A stretch of DNA of 64,000 bases from Amaricoccus solimangrovi. Lineage in GTDB: Bacteria; Pseudomonadota; Alphaproteobacteria; Rhodobacterales; Rhodobacteraceae. The notes under the pieces were generated by a model. That model had not been told where the DNA came from. It did not search any database and worked only from the letters and a program-made list of their open reading frames with translations. The DNA is taken from the NCBI RefSeq assembly GCF_006385685.1, contig NZ_VFRP01000001.1, positions 248,001-312,000 on the forward strand, given 5' to 3'. The position numbers were made by a program, and so were the translations under genes. Shown one piece after another: positions 8,857 to 20,587 of the stretch (its first letter is position 1; every line of letters begins with the position of its first letter).

Positions 8857-9942
8857 TCAGGGCGGCGCGTGACCGAGCAGCTTCCGCGTCCGGGCGACCG
8901 ATTCCCGCACCTCGCCCTCCTGCTCCTCCGAAAGCGGCGCCGGCGGCGTGTTGAGCCGCCCGGCGAGCTCCGCGTCGAGCCGGATCACCGCCGCGATCGG
9001 GAAATGGTCGGAGCCGACGTAGCGCAGCCGTTCGAAGCCCACGACGGCCACGTCGGGCGTCGCGTAGAACTGGTCGATCGGGAAGCGCCAGAACGGCTTT
9101 TTCGCATCGAAACTCGCGAAGAAGCCGCGGCCGATCCGGGGATCGACATACTGCCCGACATGCTTGAAGAGCCGCGAGGTATCGGACCAGGCGACGTCGT
9201 TGAAATCACCCGTCACGATGAGTGGAACGCCGGATTTCGCGGCGAAGCGCGCGGCGTAGTAGATCTGGGCGTCGCGATCCCTGGTGCTCTGCCCGGGCAT
9301 GGGCGGGCGGGGGTGCAGGCCGACGAAGCGGAAGGTCCGCCCGCCGGGGCCGGTCAGTTCGGCGAAGACCGAGGGCGTGTCGTCGGTGGTCAGCCGCGTG
9401 ATCCGCGCCGCCTCGACCGGGAGCCGGGTCGCGAAGACCATGCCGTAGTGATTGTCCTTCGGCTCCCGCAGCACGGTGTCGTAGGTCTCCAGCACCGGCG
9501 CGAGCGCGTCGACCCATCTCTGGTCGGTCTCCATCAGGAGCAGGATGTCGGGCGCGCGCTCCCCGATCAGCCGCGCCACCGCGTCGTGGTCGCGGTTTTC
9601 CATCAGCACGTTCGCGGAGAGGATACTGACCGAATCCGGCGCGTCGGGGGCGAGGCCGATCTCGGTCGGGGCCAAGGGAGTATAGGGAAAGATCCGTGCG
9701 ATCTGATAGCCGCAGGCGGCGATCATCAGCGCCGGGACGAGCCAGCGTCCCGGCCCGGGCAGCAGGAACAGCGCCGCGATCAGCATGGCGCCGCCGAGGA
9801 TCGCGATCTGGAGCCGCGGGAAATCGAGGATCCGGACCCACCAGCGGTTGGAATCCCAGAGCGGGAGCAGCGTCGCCACGAGAATCGCGGACGTGGCGAT
9901 CCAGATCGCGACCCGCGCGAGCCTCAGCGCCAGGTCAGCCAT
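8857..9942 (-). CDS. Membrane-anchored endonuclease/exonuclease/phosphatase family protein
   Basis: A 361-residue protein with three N-terminal transmembrane helices (about 8-27, 45-61, 66-82) followed by an EEP hydrolase domain. Active-site residues are visible in family order: N111 (SANV), E138 (METD), H210 (LHPRP), D246 and N248 (TGDFND), D312 and H313 (SDHFP). The EEP domain most likely faces the periplasm. Substrates in this family range from nucleic acids to phospholipids and inositol phosphates, so the target is unknown. Start chosen at the ATG preceded 8 nt earlier by GGAG, rather than the GTG 9 nt upstream. It is convergent with the MipA gene, 6 nt apart. Confidence 0.85.
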   Translation of the reverse strand: MADLALRLARVAIWIATSAILVATLLPLWDSNRWWVRILDFPRLQIAILGGAMLIAALFLLPGPGRWLVPALMIAACGYQIARIFPYTPLAPTEIGLAPDAPDSVSILSANVLMENRDHDAVARLIGERAPDILLLMETDQRWVDALAPVLETYDTVLREPKDNHYGMVFATRLPVEAARITRLTTDDTPSVFAELTGPGGRTFRFVGLHPRPPMPGQSTRDRDAQIYYAARFAAKSGVPLIVTGDFNDVAWSDTSRLFKHVGQYVDPRIGRGFFASFDAKKPFWRFPIDQFYATPDVAVVGFERLRYVGSDHFPIAAVIRLDAELAGRLNTPPAPLSEEQEGEVRESVARTRKLLGHAPP

Positions 9943-9987
9943 GCGCGCCACTCCGCCGGCGGCGTTCGGGGACGGGGGCCAGCACGG

Positions 9988-10503
9988 TCAGGCGCCCGCG
10001 CCGCGGACGTGCCGCAGGCTTTCGATCGGCCCGTCCGCTGTTCCGGTGACGACGCTGAGCGATCCGTCGGTCTCCAGCACCACGGCGCCGACCTCCGCGG
10101 GCGCCGACGCGCCCGCGCCGCGCATCGCCGCCAGGATCTCCTCCCGCGTGATCCGTTCGGCGCGGAGGGCCGAGTCGACGAAGGCGCCGCGGTAGAAGAG
10201 CAGGCTCGGCTCCGACTTCACCAGGTCCCGGAACCGGCGCGACCGGAGCGAAAGCGCGGCGACGCCGTATTGCAGCCCGCAGAGCAGCGCGAAGGCGAGA
10301 AGCGCCTCGGAGAGCGACACATCGCTGCTCAGGATCGCGGAGGCGAGCGTGGAGCCGAGCGAGACGGTGACGACGAGATCGAAGGCGTTCATCTTCGAGA
10401 GCGTGCGCTTGCCCGTCGTCCGGAGAAAAAGGATGAGCCCGGCATAGGCGAGGGCGCCGACGACCACCAGACGCAGCAGATCATACCACCCATCGAAGAA
10501 CAT
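9988..10503 (-). CDS. YetF/DUF421 family membrane protein
   Basis: A 171-residue protein with three transmembrane helices in the first 80 residues (about 10-27, 43-60, 66-82) and a soluble C-terminal DUF421 domain. The hallmark LFLRTTGKRTLSKMNAFDLV and VSLGSTLAS motifs (about 24-58) place it in the YetF/DUF421 family. YetF of Bacillus spores forms channels for germinants, but the role in Gram-negatives is unknown. The C-terminal domain contains EPSLLFYRG (about 98-106), also conserved. The upstream gap to the TerB-like gene is about 130 bp, so it may have its own promoter. Confidence 0.85.
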   Translation of the reverse strand: MFFDGWYDLLRLVVVGALAYAGLILFLRTTGKRTLSKMNAFDLVVTVSLGSTLASAILSSDVSLSEALLAFALLCGLQYGVAALSLRSRRFRDLVKSEPSLLFYRGAFVDSALRAERITREEILAAMRGAGASAPAEVGAVVLETDGSLSVVTGTADGPIESLRHVRGAGA

Positions 10504-10631
10504 CGCGCGCCTCCCCCTGGCAAGCCCTCCCGTTCGCGGATCGCATGCGCGCCCGCGCGGACCGGACCCCGGCTTGGCCAAAGCGCCGCCGGAGGTCAAG
10601 GGGGCTCGCGGAGCCCGGGACGGCGCGCGCC

Positions 10632-11069
10632 TTACCCCCGTTCCGCCCGCCGCCGCGCCAGCCCGCTCTCCTGATCGGAGACGCCGAGCAGGTTCGCCAC
10701 GAGGCGCAGGACGCCGCGCTCCTCCGCGTCGATCCCGTCCGCGGCCGCGACGCGCCACAGCGTCTCGACCACGCCGACGCGCTCCTCGTAGGGCACGTCC
10801 TCCTTGACCACGCGCGTGAACTGCACCGTGTCCTGCGCGGAAGCCTCCGCCTCCTCCGCCTCGCCGCGGAGCCGGGCGACCTCCGCGGGTGGCAGGCGGT
10901 AATGCGCGGCGAGAAGCGCGTCGATGCGCGCGCGCTCGCGGTCGGAATAGCTGTCGTCGCTGCGGGCCACGCGCACCATCAGCGCGGCCATCGCGACGCG
11001 CGCGGAATCCGCCCCGAGCGGCCGGGCTCCGGGGATCGCGTTCAGGCGGCGCAGCAGATCGGCGAACAT
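10632..11069 (-). CDS. TerB-family (tellurite resistance-like) protein
   Basis: A 145-residue all-helical protein of the TerB/DjlA N-terminal family. Acidic, regularly spaced motifs ARSDDSYSDRERARIDALL (about 34-52) and AAADGIDAEERGVLRLVANLLG (about 105-126) are the paired metal-binding-like helices of this fold. Genuine tellurite resistance needs terZACDE genes, which are absent here, so the name describes fold only. Start is taken at the ATG giving MFADLLRRL; a longer in-frame start upstream gives a low-complexity leader. It stands alone between yetF-like and pyrG. Confidence 0.8.
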   Translation of the reverse strand: MFADLLRRLNAIPGARPLGADSARVAMAALMVRVARSDDSYSDRERARIDALLAAHYRLPPAEVARLRGEAEEAEASAQDTVQFTRVVKEDVPYEERVGVVETLWRVAAADGIDAEERGVLRLVANLLGVSDQESGLARRRAERG

Positions 11070-11159
11070 GGGCGTCTCGTCACGGGGAAGGGGTCCGCGC
11101 CAAGGAAAACCCGGAAGCGCGGGGAAAGACAAGAAAAGTCGCCGTGAACGCGCCGCGCC

Positions 11160-12806
<1,647 letters not shown>

Positions 12807-12982
12807 GGAGATGAGGTTCCCGTGCCTTCGCTTCAGTCAGAATCAGGATGAAGCCGCGCTTCACGGGGCTCCATCCATAGGTGATCCGGCCCGCCTCCAC
12901 AAGGGCGGCGGGCCGGATGGGGAGGGGTGTCGCAAGAGCCGGGGCCGGCCGCGGGCCCCGGTCGTGGCGGGCGCCCCGGCGC

Positions 12983-13480
12983 CTACCGCGCCGGGGGCGG
13001 AGTCGCCGGATCCTCGCCGGCCGGCGCCGGAGCGGGCGCGGCGGGCGTGGGCGCGGCGGGCGTGGGCGTGGCGGGAGCGGGCGTGGCGGGCGCGGGGGCG
13101 GCCGGCGTCGCCGCGCCATCCGCGTCCGGCGCCGGCGGCGGCGCGAGATCGGGGGCGGGCGCGGTCGGGGCGGGGGCCGGGGCCGGCACCTGGGGCTGCT
13201 CCGTCCGGAGCGGCGCCTCGACGCCGAGCCGGTCGAGCACCGATCCCGCGCCGCCCTCGCGCGCGGCGATGATCGTGAGCGCGATGCTCGTCACCACGAA
13301 GGCCGCGCCGAGCAGCCAGGTGACCTTGGAGAGCGCGGTGGCCGCGCCGCGGCTGGTCATCAGCCCGCCACCGCCGCCGCCGCCGACCCCGAGGCCGCCG
13401 CCTTCCGAGCGTTGCAGCAGCACGACGACGATCAGCGCGATCGCGATGATGAGGTGGATGGTCAGGATGATATTCTGCAT
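12983..13480 (-). CDS. secG: SecG translocase subunit with long Ala/Pro tail
   Basis: A 165-residue SecG, a partner of SecYE that speeds protein export at the inner membrane. The N-terminal part is standard: TM1 at 4-22, LLQRSEGGG and a glycine-rich loop (27-40), MTSRGAATALSKVTW, TM2 at 53-71. Normal SecG is about 75-130 residues; here residues 96-165 form a low-complexity tail of Pro-Ala-Thr units (repeats of PAAPAPATP and PTPAAP). Both TM ends place this tail in the periplasm or the cytoplasm depending on topology. The tail is alphaproteobacterial in style but long. Confidence 0.9.
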   Translation of the reverse strand: MQNIILTIHLIIAIALIVVVLLQRSEGGGLGVGGGGGGGLMTSRGAATALSKVTWLLGAAFVVTSIALTIIAAREGGAGSVLDRLGVEAPLRTEQPQVPAPAPAPTAPAPDLAPPPAPDADGAATPAAPAPATPAPATPTPAAPTPAAPAPAPAGEDPATPPPAR

Positions 13481-13697
13481 CTCGCGGGCCTTCGCGCTCC
13501 GGGTCCGGGACCCTTTCCATACGCGCGGGCTTCTAGCGGAGGCTTCGGGGAATGTCGAATGTCATTTGCCACGCCGAAAACCGGTTTGCACCGGCCGCGC
13601 GGGAATGCTGTATCGGGGCGGGCGTGGAACGCGCGCGGCCCGGCCGGGTTCGGATCCCGGGGGCCGGTGCGATCCGGCGCCGCGGGGGAGGCGGGCG

Positions 13698-14891
13698 ATG
13701 AACGGAATCGATGGCGATGTTCTGATCGCGGGCGGCGGCGTCGCGGGGCTGAGCGCCGCGGCGATTCTCGCCGCGCGCGGCTTCTCGGTGATCTGCGCCG
13801 ATCCGGTGCCGCCGGTGACGAGCCCCGGCGCCGCGGGCGCCGATCCGCGCTCCACCGCCTTCCTCGGCCCCTCGGTCGCGCTGCTCCGGGGCTGCGGCCT
13901 CTGGGACCGGCTCGGAGGCGAGGCCGCGCCGCTTCGCGTGATGCGCATCGTCGACGCCGGGGGCGCGGCCGAGCGCCGGGCGGATTTCGACGCGGGCGAA
14001 CTGGGGGCCGAGCCCTTCGGCTACAACCTCCCGAACTGGCTGCTGCGGCGGGAGATGGTCGCCCATCTCGAGGCGACGCCGGGCGCGCGGCTGCTGGCGC
14101 CGGCCCGGGTCGCGGGCGTCGTGGCGCGCGCGGATCGCGCCATGGTCCGGCTCGGCGACGGCGAAAGCCTGAGCGCGCGCCTGGTGATCGCCGCGGACGG
14201 GCGCGACAGCGGGCTGCGCGCGGCGGCGGGCATCGGCGCGCGGCGCTGGGGCTACGGGCAGAAGGGCCTCGTCTTCACCGCGCGCCACGACCGGCCGCAC
14301 GACGGCGTCTCGACCGAGGTGCATCTCACCGGCGGCCCCTTCACGCTGGTGCCGCTGCCGGACGACGCGCGGGGTCATCGCTCCGCCGTGGTCTGGATGG
14401 AGCGGGGGCCGCGGGCGCTCGAACTCGCCGCGATGCCCGAGCAAGACTTCGAGGCGGAGATGAACGCGCGCTCGGCCGGCGTGCTCGGGCGGCTCACGCT
14501 CGAAGGCGGCCGCGCGGTCTGGCCGATCGTCGCGCAGATCGCCGACCGGCTCGACGCGCCCCGGATGGCACTGATCGCCGAGGCCGCCCATGTCGTGCCG
14601 CCGATCGGGGCGCAGGGGCTCAACATGAGCCTCGCCGACATCGGGACGCTCGCCGACCTGCTCGCCGCCGCGCGCGACGCGGGCGAGGATATCGGCGCGC
14701 CCGCCGTGCTCGCCCGCTATCACCGCGCGCGCCACGGCAGGGTGCTGGCGCGCATCCTCGGCATCGACGCGCTCAACCGCGCCGCGATGGCGGAGGCGCG
14801 GCCGCTCCGCCGGCTGCGGCGCCTCGGCCTCGGTGTGCTGAGCGGCGTCCCGCCGCTTCGCCACGCCGCGATGCGCCTCGGCCTCGGGTAG
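13698..14891 (+). CDS. UbiH/UbiF-type FAD-dependent hydroxylase
   Basis: A 397-residue flavoprotein monooxygenase of the UbiH/COQ6 group, most likely hydroxylating the ubiquinone ring. FAD dinucleotide motif AGGGVAGLSAAAILAARG lies at 11-28, the AADGRDS motif at 165-171, and the second FAD motif region at 294-314 ends in PPIGAQGLNMSLADIG. In canonical members this last motif begins GDAAH; here it reads AEAAH (294-298), so the usual Gly-Asp contact to FAD ribityl is replaced. The rest is intact. Start is the ATG preceded by GGAGGCGGGCG. The stop overlaps a palindromic intergenic repeat. Confidence 0.85.
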   Translation: MNGIDGDVLIAGGGVAGLSAAAILAARGFSVICADPVPPVTSPGAAGADPRSTAFLGPSVALLRGCGLWDRLGGEAAPLRVMRIVDAGGAAERRADFDAGELGAEPFGYNLPNWLLRREMVAHLEATPGARLLAPARVAGVVARADRAMVRLGDGESLSARLVIAADGRDSGLRAAAGIGARRWGYGQKGLVFTARHDRPHDGVSTEVHLTGGPFTLVPLPDDARGHRSAVVWMERGPRALELAAMPEQDFEAEMNARSAGVLGRLTLEGGRAVWPIVAQIADRLDAPRMALIAEAAHVVPPIGAQGLNMSLADIGTLADLLAAARDAGEDIGAPAVLARYHRARHGRVLARILGIDALNRAAMAEARPLRRLRRLGLGVLSGVPPLRHAAMRLGLG

Positions 14892-14909
14892 GGCGGACCT
14901 CGGTCCGCC
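14888..14909 (+). repeat. Palindromic intergenic repeat, copy 1
   Basis: The sequence GTAGGGCGGACCTCGGTCCG begins here and ends in CC; its core GGCGGACCTCGGTCCGCC (14892-14909) is an 8-bp inverted repeat around TC. It overlaps the ubiH-like stop codon. Two further copies lie at 17068-17089 and 17135-17156. Confidence 0.8.
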
Positions 14910-14939
14910 TTCCGCTGCGGCGCCAGAACGCCCGCCCCC

Positions 14940-17022
<2,083 letters not shown>

Positions 17023-17067
17023 GGCGCGGCGCTGGGCGGGCGTTTTACGCGCGCCCGGCTCGGAGAC

Positions 17068-17089
17068 GGCGGACCGAGGTCCGCCCTAC
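17068..17089 (-). repeat. Palindromic intergenic repeat, copy 2 (inverted)
   Basis: The same element as at 14888, in opposite orientation (reads GGCGGACCGAGGTCCGCC then CTAC on the plus strand). It lies 46 nt past the ilvC stop and faces copy 3, so the pair could fold into a long hairpin. Confidence 0.8.
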
Positions 17090-17134
17090 GGTCCGGTGGC
17101 GCATGCATCGCCCGCGCCCCCGAGCCGTGCCCGC

Positions 17135-17156
17135 GTAGGGCGGACCTCGGTCCGCC
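17135..17156 (+). repeat. Palindromic intergenic repeat, copy 3
   Basis: GTAGGGCGGACCTCGGTCCG continuing to CC, identical to copy 1 over 22 nt, and a mirror image of copy 2 placed 45 nt away. It sits between the convergent ilvC and HAD-family genes, where it may act as a transcription terminator or REP-type element. Confidence 0.8.
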
Positions 17157-17168
17157 TTCCTTCGCGCC

Positions 17169-17810
17169 TCACGCCAGCAGCCGCAGGAACTCCGTCAGGT
17201 CGTCCGTCTGGTGGTGCACATGCGGCGCGATCTCGGCCGGGCCGACGAGCACGGTGCGCATGCCGAGGCGATGGGGAACCGCGAGATTGCGCGGGTCGTC
17301 CTCGAACATCGCCGCGCGCCGGGTGTCGAGCCCGTCGAGCGCGAAGACCGTCGCGAAGGCGGTGGCCTCCGGTTTCGGCACGTGGCGCGCATCCTCGAAT
17401 CCGTAGAGCGCGTCGAAGGCGCCGTCGAGGCCGAGCGCCTTCGTCACCCGCCGCGCATGTTCGCGCGAGCCGTTGGTATAGACGATCCGCCGCCCCGGCA
17501 GCGCCGCGAGCGCGGCCCGGAGTTCCGGGCTCTCCGCGATCATCGAGAGGTCGATGTCGTGCACATCGGCGAGATAGGGTTCGGGGTCGAGCGCGTGCAC
17601 CGCCATCAGCCCCGCGAGCGTCGTGCCATGTTCGCGCCAGTAGGTCGCGCGGAGCGTGTTCGCCCGGTCCCGGTCCACGCCGAGCGCGCGCATCACATAG
17701 GCGGTCATCCTCGCCTCGATCTGGTCGAAGAGGCGGATCCCGGGCGGATAGAGCGTGTTGTCGAGATCGAAGACCCAGGTCTCGACATGGGCGAAGAGGT
17801 CGCGTGCCAT
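17169..17810 (-). CDS. Pyrimidine 5'-nucleotidase-type HAD hydrolase
   Basis: A 213-residue HAD-superfamily phosphatase of the PynA/SDT1 type. Motif I FDLDNTLYP places nucleophile D15 and acid D17, motif II is YTNGSREHA (T near 110), motif III K is in KPEATAF and motif IV is FEDDPRNL. The cap domain lies at about 25-95. Family members dephosphorylate UMP, CMP or non-canonical pyrimidine nucleotides; some are phosphoglycolate phosphatase-like. It is convergent with ilvC and divergent from the GntR regulator 99 nt away. Confidence 0.88.
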   Translation of the reverse strand: MARDLFAHVETWVFDLDNTLYPPGIRLFDQIEARMTAYVMRALGVDRDRANTLRATYWREHGTTLAGLMAVHALDPEPYLADVHDIDLSMIAESPELRAALAALPGRRIVYTNGSREHARRVTKALGLDGAFDALYGFEDARHVPKPEATAFATVFALDGLDTRRAAMFEDDPRNLAVPHRLGMRTVLVGPAEIAPHVHHQTDDLTEFLRLLA

Positions 17811-17909
17811 GATCCGGAATCTATCCCGCCCCGGCCGGCACCGCAATCGCATGGCTCGCTTTCGCCCGCGCGAGCGGATAGGGTCGGCGCGCAACTGCGG
17901 ATGGAATGC

Positions 17910-18548
17910 ATGGCGGGCTTTGCTCAGGGTCAGAAGGATGCCTTCTACCTGGTTCTGGAGGCGATCGATCAGGGCGAGTTCCGCCCGGGCGAGCGTCTGG
18001 TCGAGGCGGAACTGGCGGAACGTTTCGGCGTCTCCCGCACGCCGATCCGCGAGGCCCTGCAGCGGCTGGAGACCCAGGGCGTGCTCGCGCGCGACGGGCG
18101 CAGCCTCGTCGTCGCGAGCCTCAACCACGATCAGCTGGGCGAGCTCTATGTCGTGCGCGCCGAACTCGAGGGGCTGGCCGCCCGGCTCGCCGCGCAGCAC
18201 GCGGCGCCGGAGGAGATCCGGGTGCTCTGGGAAATGGTGCGCAAGGACCGCGAGCTGATCGCGCGGCCCGAGCTGCTCGCCCGCGCCAACAAGCGTTTTC
18301 ACCGCCAGATCCACATGGCGAGCCACAACCGCTACCTGATCCAGCAGCTCGACATGGTGCACCGGGCGATGGTGCTGATCGCGACGACCTCGCTGGTGGC
18401 GGAGGGGCGCGGCGAGAAGGCGCTCGAGGAGCACGAGCGGATCGTGCGCGCGATCGAGGCGCGCGACGGCGACGCGGCCGACCTCGCGCTCCGCGAGCAC
18501 ATCAGCCAGGCCTTCGAGACGCGGCTGAGGCTCGAGGCGGAGCGCTAG
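17910..18548 (+). CDS. GntR family regulator, FCD subfamily
   Basis: A 212-residue regulator. N-terminal winged HTH at about 10-75 (GEFRPGERLVEAELAERFG-VSRTPIREALQRLETQG-VL) and a C-terminal FCD ligand domain at about 83-205, with the metal-binding-type pattern of Asp/His residues (ARANKRFHRQIHMASHN, EEHERIVRAIEARDG, REHISQAF). FCD regulators usually repress genes of organic-acid or sugar-acid catabolism. Two ATGs are 9 nt apart (17901 and 17910); neither has a strong Shine-Dalgarno, and the later one is used here. Its target is not evident from neighbours. Confidence 0.9.
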   Translation: MAGFAQGQKDAFYLVLEAIDQGEFRPGERLVEAELAERFGVSRTPIREALQRLETQGVLARDGRSLVVASLNHDQLGELYVVRAELEGLAARLAAQHAAPEEIRVLWEMVRKDRELIARPELLARANKRFHRQIHMASHNRYLIQQLDMVHRAMVLIATTSLVAEGRGEKALEEHERIVRAIEARDGDAADLALREHISQAFETRLRLEAER

Positions 18549-18557
18549 GGCGGGGCG

Positions 18558-20459
18558 CTAGGCGGGGCTCTCGGCGAGGGGCGCGGGGCCGAGCCCGTGC
18601 TCGGTCTTGTGCCAGTGGAACGGCGCTTGGAAGATTTCCAGCACCGCGCGATAGGCCGCGACCGCGCCGAGCGGCCAGTAGAGGCAGAGCGTCGGCACCC
18701 AGGGCAGCAGCCGGAGCCGGCCGGCGTCGCGCGCCGCGATGAAGGCGATCGCGAGCATGATCGCCTGCCCCGCGATCATCGAGACGAAAAAGGCGAGCCG
18801 GAGCGACCAGGGCAGCCCCTGCCAGACCGGGACGTGGAAGCCGTAGGTGAGCGCGCCGGTGAGCCAGAAGAGCGGGATCGCGAGGTAGGAGGTCAGCGCG
18901 CCGAGGAACAGCACCTGGAAGCCGAGAAAGCCGCGCGCGCCGAGATCGCGCCAGAGCGCCCAGGGGTCGCGCATGTGGCTCGCCCAGGTGATGGCATAGC
19001 CCTTCAGCCAGCGCGAACGTTGCCGGATCCAGGCGGGTACGGTCAGCGTCGCCTCCTCCATCGTGGTGGTCGGCAGCATTTCGCAGCGGTAGCCGAAACG
19101 GGCGAGCCGCATGCCGAGGTCGGCGTCCTCGGTCACGTTATGGGCGTCCCAGCCTCCCATCATCTCGAGCTGGGCGCGGCGGAAGAAGACGGTCGTGCCG
19201 CCGAGCGGGATCGGGATGCCGAGCCGCTGCACGCCGAGCAGGATCACCCGGAACCAGATCGCATATTCGAGCGTGAAGCAGCGCGCGAGCCAGCCCCGGT
19301 CGGTATTGTAGATGTCGAGATAGCCCTGCAGGCAGGCGACCTCCGGCGGCGCCTCGGCGAAACGCGCGACGACGGCGCGGATCTGGCCCGGATCGGGCCG
19401 GTCCTCCGCGTCGTAGACGCCGACGATCTCGCCCCGGCAGAGTGGCAGCGCGTAGTTCATCGCCCGCGGCTTCGTCCGGGTCGCGTCGGCGGGCACGCTC
19501 ACCACCTCCATCGTCGGCGGCAGCGGCGTCTCCTCGATCGCGGCGCGGGTAAGGGTGTCGTGCTCCTCCAGCACCAGCTTGATGTCGAGGAGCGCGGGGG
19601 GATAGTCGAGCGCCTGGAGCCCGGCGAGCAGGCCGCGGGCGACCCGCGCCTCCCGGTAGAGCGGAACGAGCAGCGAGACCCGCGGCAGCCTGCGCGCGCG
19701 GATCCGGCGGATCCCGCCCGGCGGCGGCTCCAGCACGGTCGGGCCGAGCCTGTAGCGGGCGAAGAGCGCGGTCAGGCGCAGGGCCATCGTCGCCGCGTTC
19801 GCGATCAGCACCCAGACGAGCAGCAGCCGCAGCGCCACGAGGGGCGCGGCGCAGGCGGAGGCGGCGACCAGCCCGGCGGCGAGGCGTGGCCACCAGCGCC
19901 GCGAGGCGCCGAGCCAGTCGCGGCAACTGAACCGGGCGGGGCAGAGCTCGCGCGCGTCGTCGCGCAGCCGGTCGCGGAACACCTCGGTGATCGCCGCGCG
20001 GATCGCGGTGGGGGCGGCCAGCGCGACGGTCACCTCGCCGGCGCCCGCGCCGAAGGCGGCGGCGGCCTCCGCGCGCCGCCGCGGGTCGCCGATCACGATG
20101 ACGCGGAGCGGCCCGAGATCGCGCCAGGGAATCGCCTCGAGCGCGAGGCAGAGATAGGGATCGAATCGCGCGACCAGGTCCGGATCGGCGGGCGCCGCGT
20201 CGAGATCGATCCGGCCGAGCCCGGACTGGCGCGCCAGCGCGTCGCCGAGAGCCTCGGCGCTGATCAGGCCGTCCGCGACGAGGATCCGGCCGAGTGGCGC
20301 GTCCTGCGTGCGCTGCGACTCGAGCGCGCGCGCGAGGGCCTCGGCGCCGATCGCGCCCGCGCCGACGAGCACGTCTCCGAGCCGCCCGGGAGGGGCGGGT
20401 TCCGCCGGAGAGGCGGCGGGTCCCGGCTCGGCCGGGGCGAAGGGAAGGACATGCGCCAT
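18558..20459 (-). CDS. Membrane glycosyltransferase family 2 with MshEN-like N-terminus
   Basis: A 633-residue inner-membrane processive-type GT2. Residues 26-49 and 56-78 are two tandem copies of the MshEN-like pattern L-G-x-x-L-V-x-x-G-x-I ... L-x-x-A-L-x-x-Q, a fold that can bind cyclic di-GMP. TM helices lie at about 190-230. The GT2 domain starts near 260 with VSLLVPLYRE; sugar-nucleotide and metal contacts are D350 and D353 (YDAED), acceptor/base TED at 443-445 and Q480-x-x-R-W484 (QRSRW), all as in cellulose-synthase-like enzymes. Four C-terminal TMs follow. Product unknown; likely an exported or capsular beta-glycan. Convergent neighbours do not name the pathway. Confidence 0.85.
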   Translation of the reverse strand: MAHVLPFAPAEPGPAASPAEPAPPGRLGDVLVGAGAIGAEALARALESQRTQDAPLGRILVADGLISAEALGDALARQSGLGRIDLDAAPADPDLVARFDPYLCLALEAIPWRDLGPLRVIVIGDPRRRAEAAAAFGAGAGEVTVALAAPTAIRAAITEVFRDRLRDDARELCPARFSCRDWLGASRRWWPRLAAGLVAASACAAPLVALRLLLVWVLIANAATMALRLTALFARYRLGPTVLEPPPGGIRRIRARRLPRVSLLVPLYREARVARGLLAGLQALDYPPALLDIKLVLEEHDTLTRAAIEETPLPPTMEVVSVPADATRTKPRAMNYALPLCRGEIVGVYDAEDRPDPGQIRAVVARFAEAPPEVACLQGYLDIYNTDRGWLARCFTLEYAIWFRVILLGVQRLGIPIPLGGTTVFFRRAQLEMMGGWDAHNVTEDADLGMRLARFGYRCEMLPTTTMEEATLTVPAWIRQRSRWLKGYAITWASHMRDPWALWRDLGARGFLGFQVLFLGALTSYLAIPLFWLTGALTYGFHVPVWQGLPWSLRLAFFVSMIAGQAIMLAIAFIAARDAGRLRLLPWVPTLCLYWPLGAVAAYRAVLEIFQAPFHWHKTEHGLGPAPLAESPA

Positions 20460-20563
20460 GATCGGACGGGTTTGCCGCGGTCCGCGCAATCCCGCCAGTC
20501 CGGCGTGAAACTCCGGTTAACGCCGCCGTCCGCCGTCACCGCCGGCCGTTCGCCGCGCCGGAC

Positions 20564-20580
20564 GCCCGCCCCCGGCGGGC
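20564..20580 (-). terminator. GC-rich hairpin downstream of carA (weak terminator candidate)
   Basis: GCCCGCC and GGCGGGC flank a 3-nt loop, 7 nt beyond the carA stop on the minus strand. No U-run follows, so intrinsic termination is doubtful; it may only pause RNA polymerase before the downstream GT2 gene. Confidence 0.25.
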
Positions 20581-20587
20581 GCATGGC

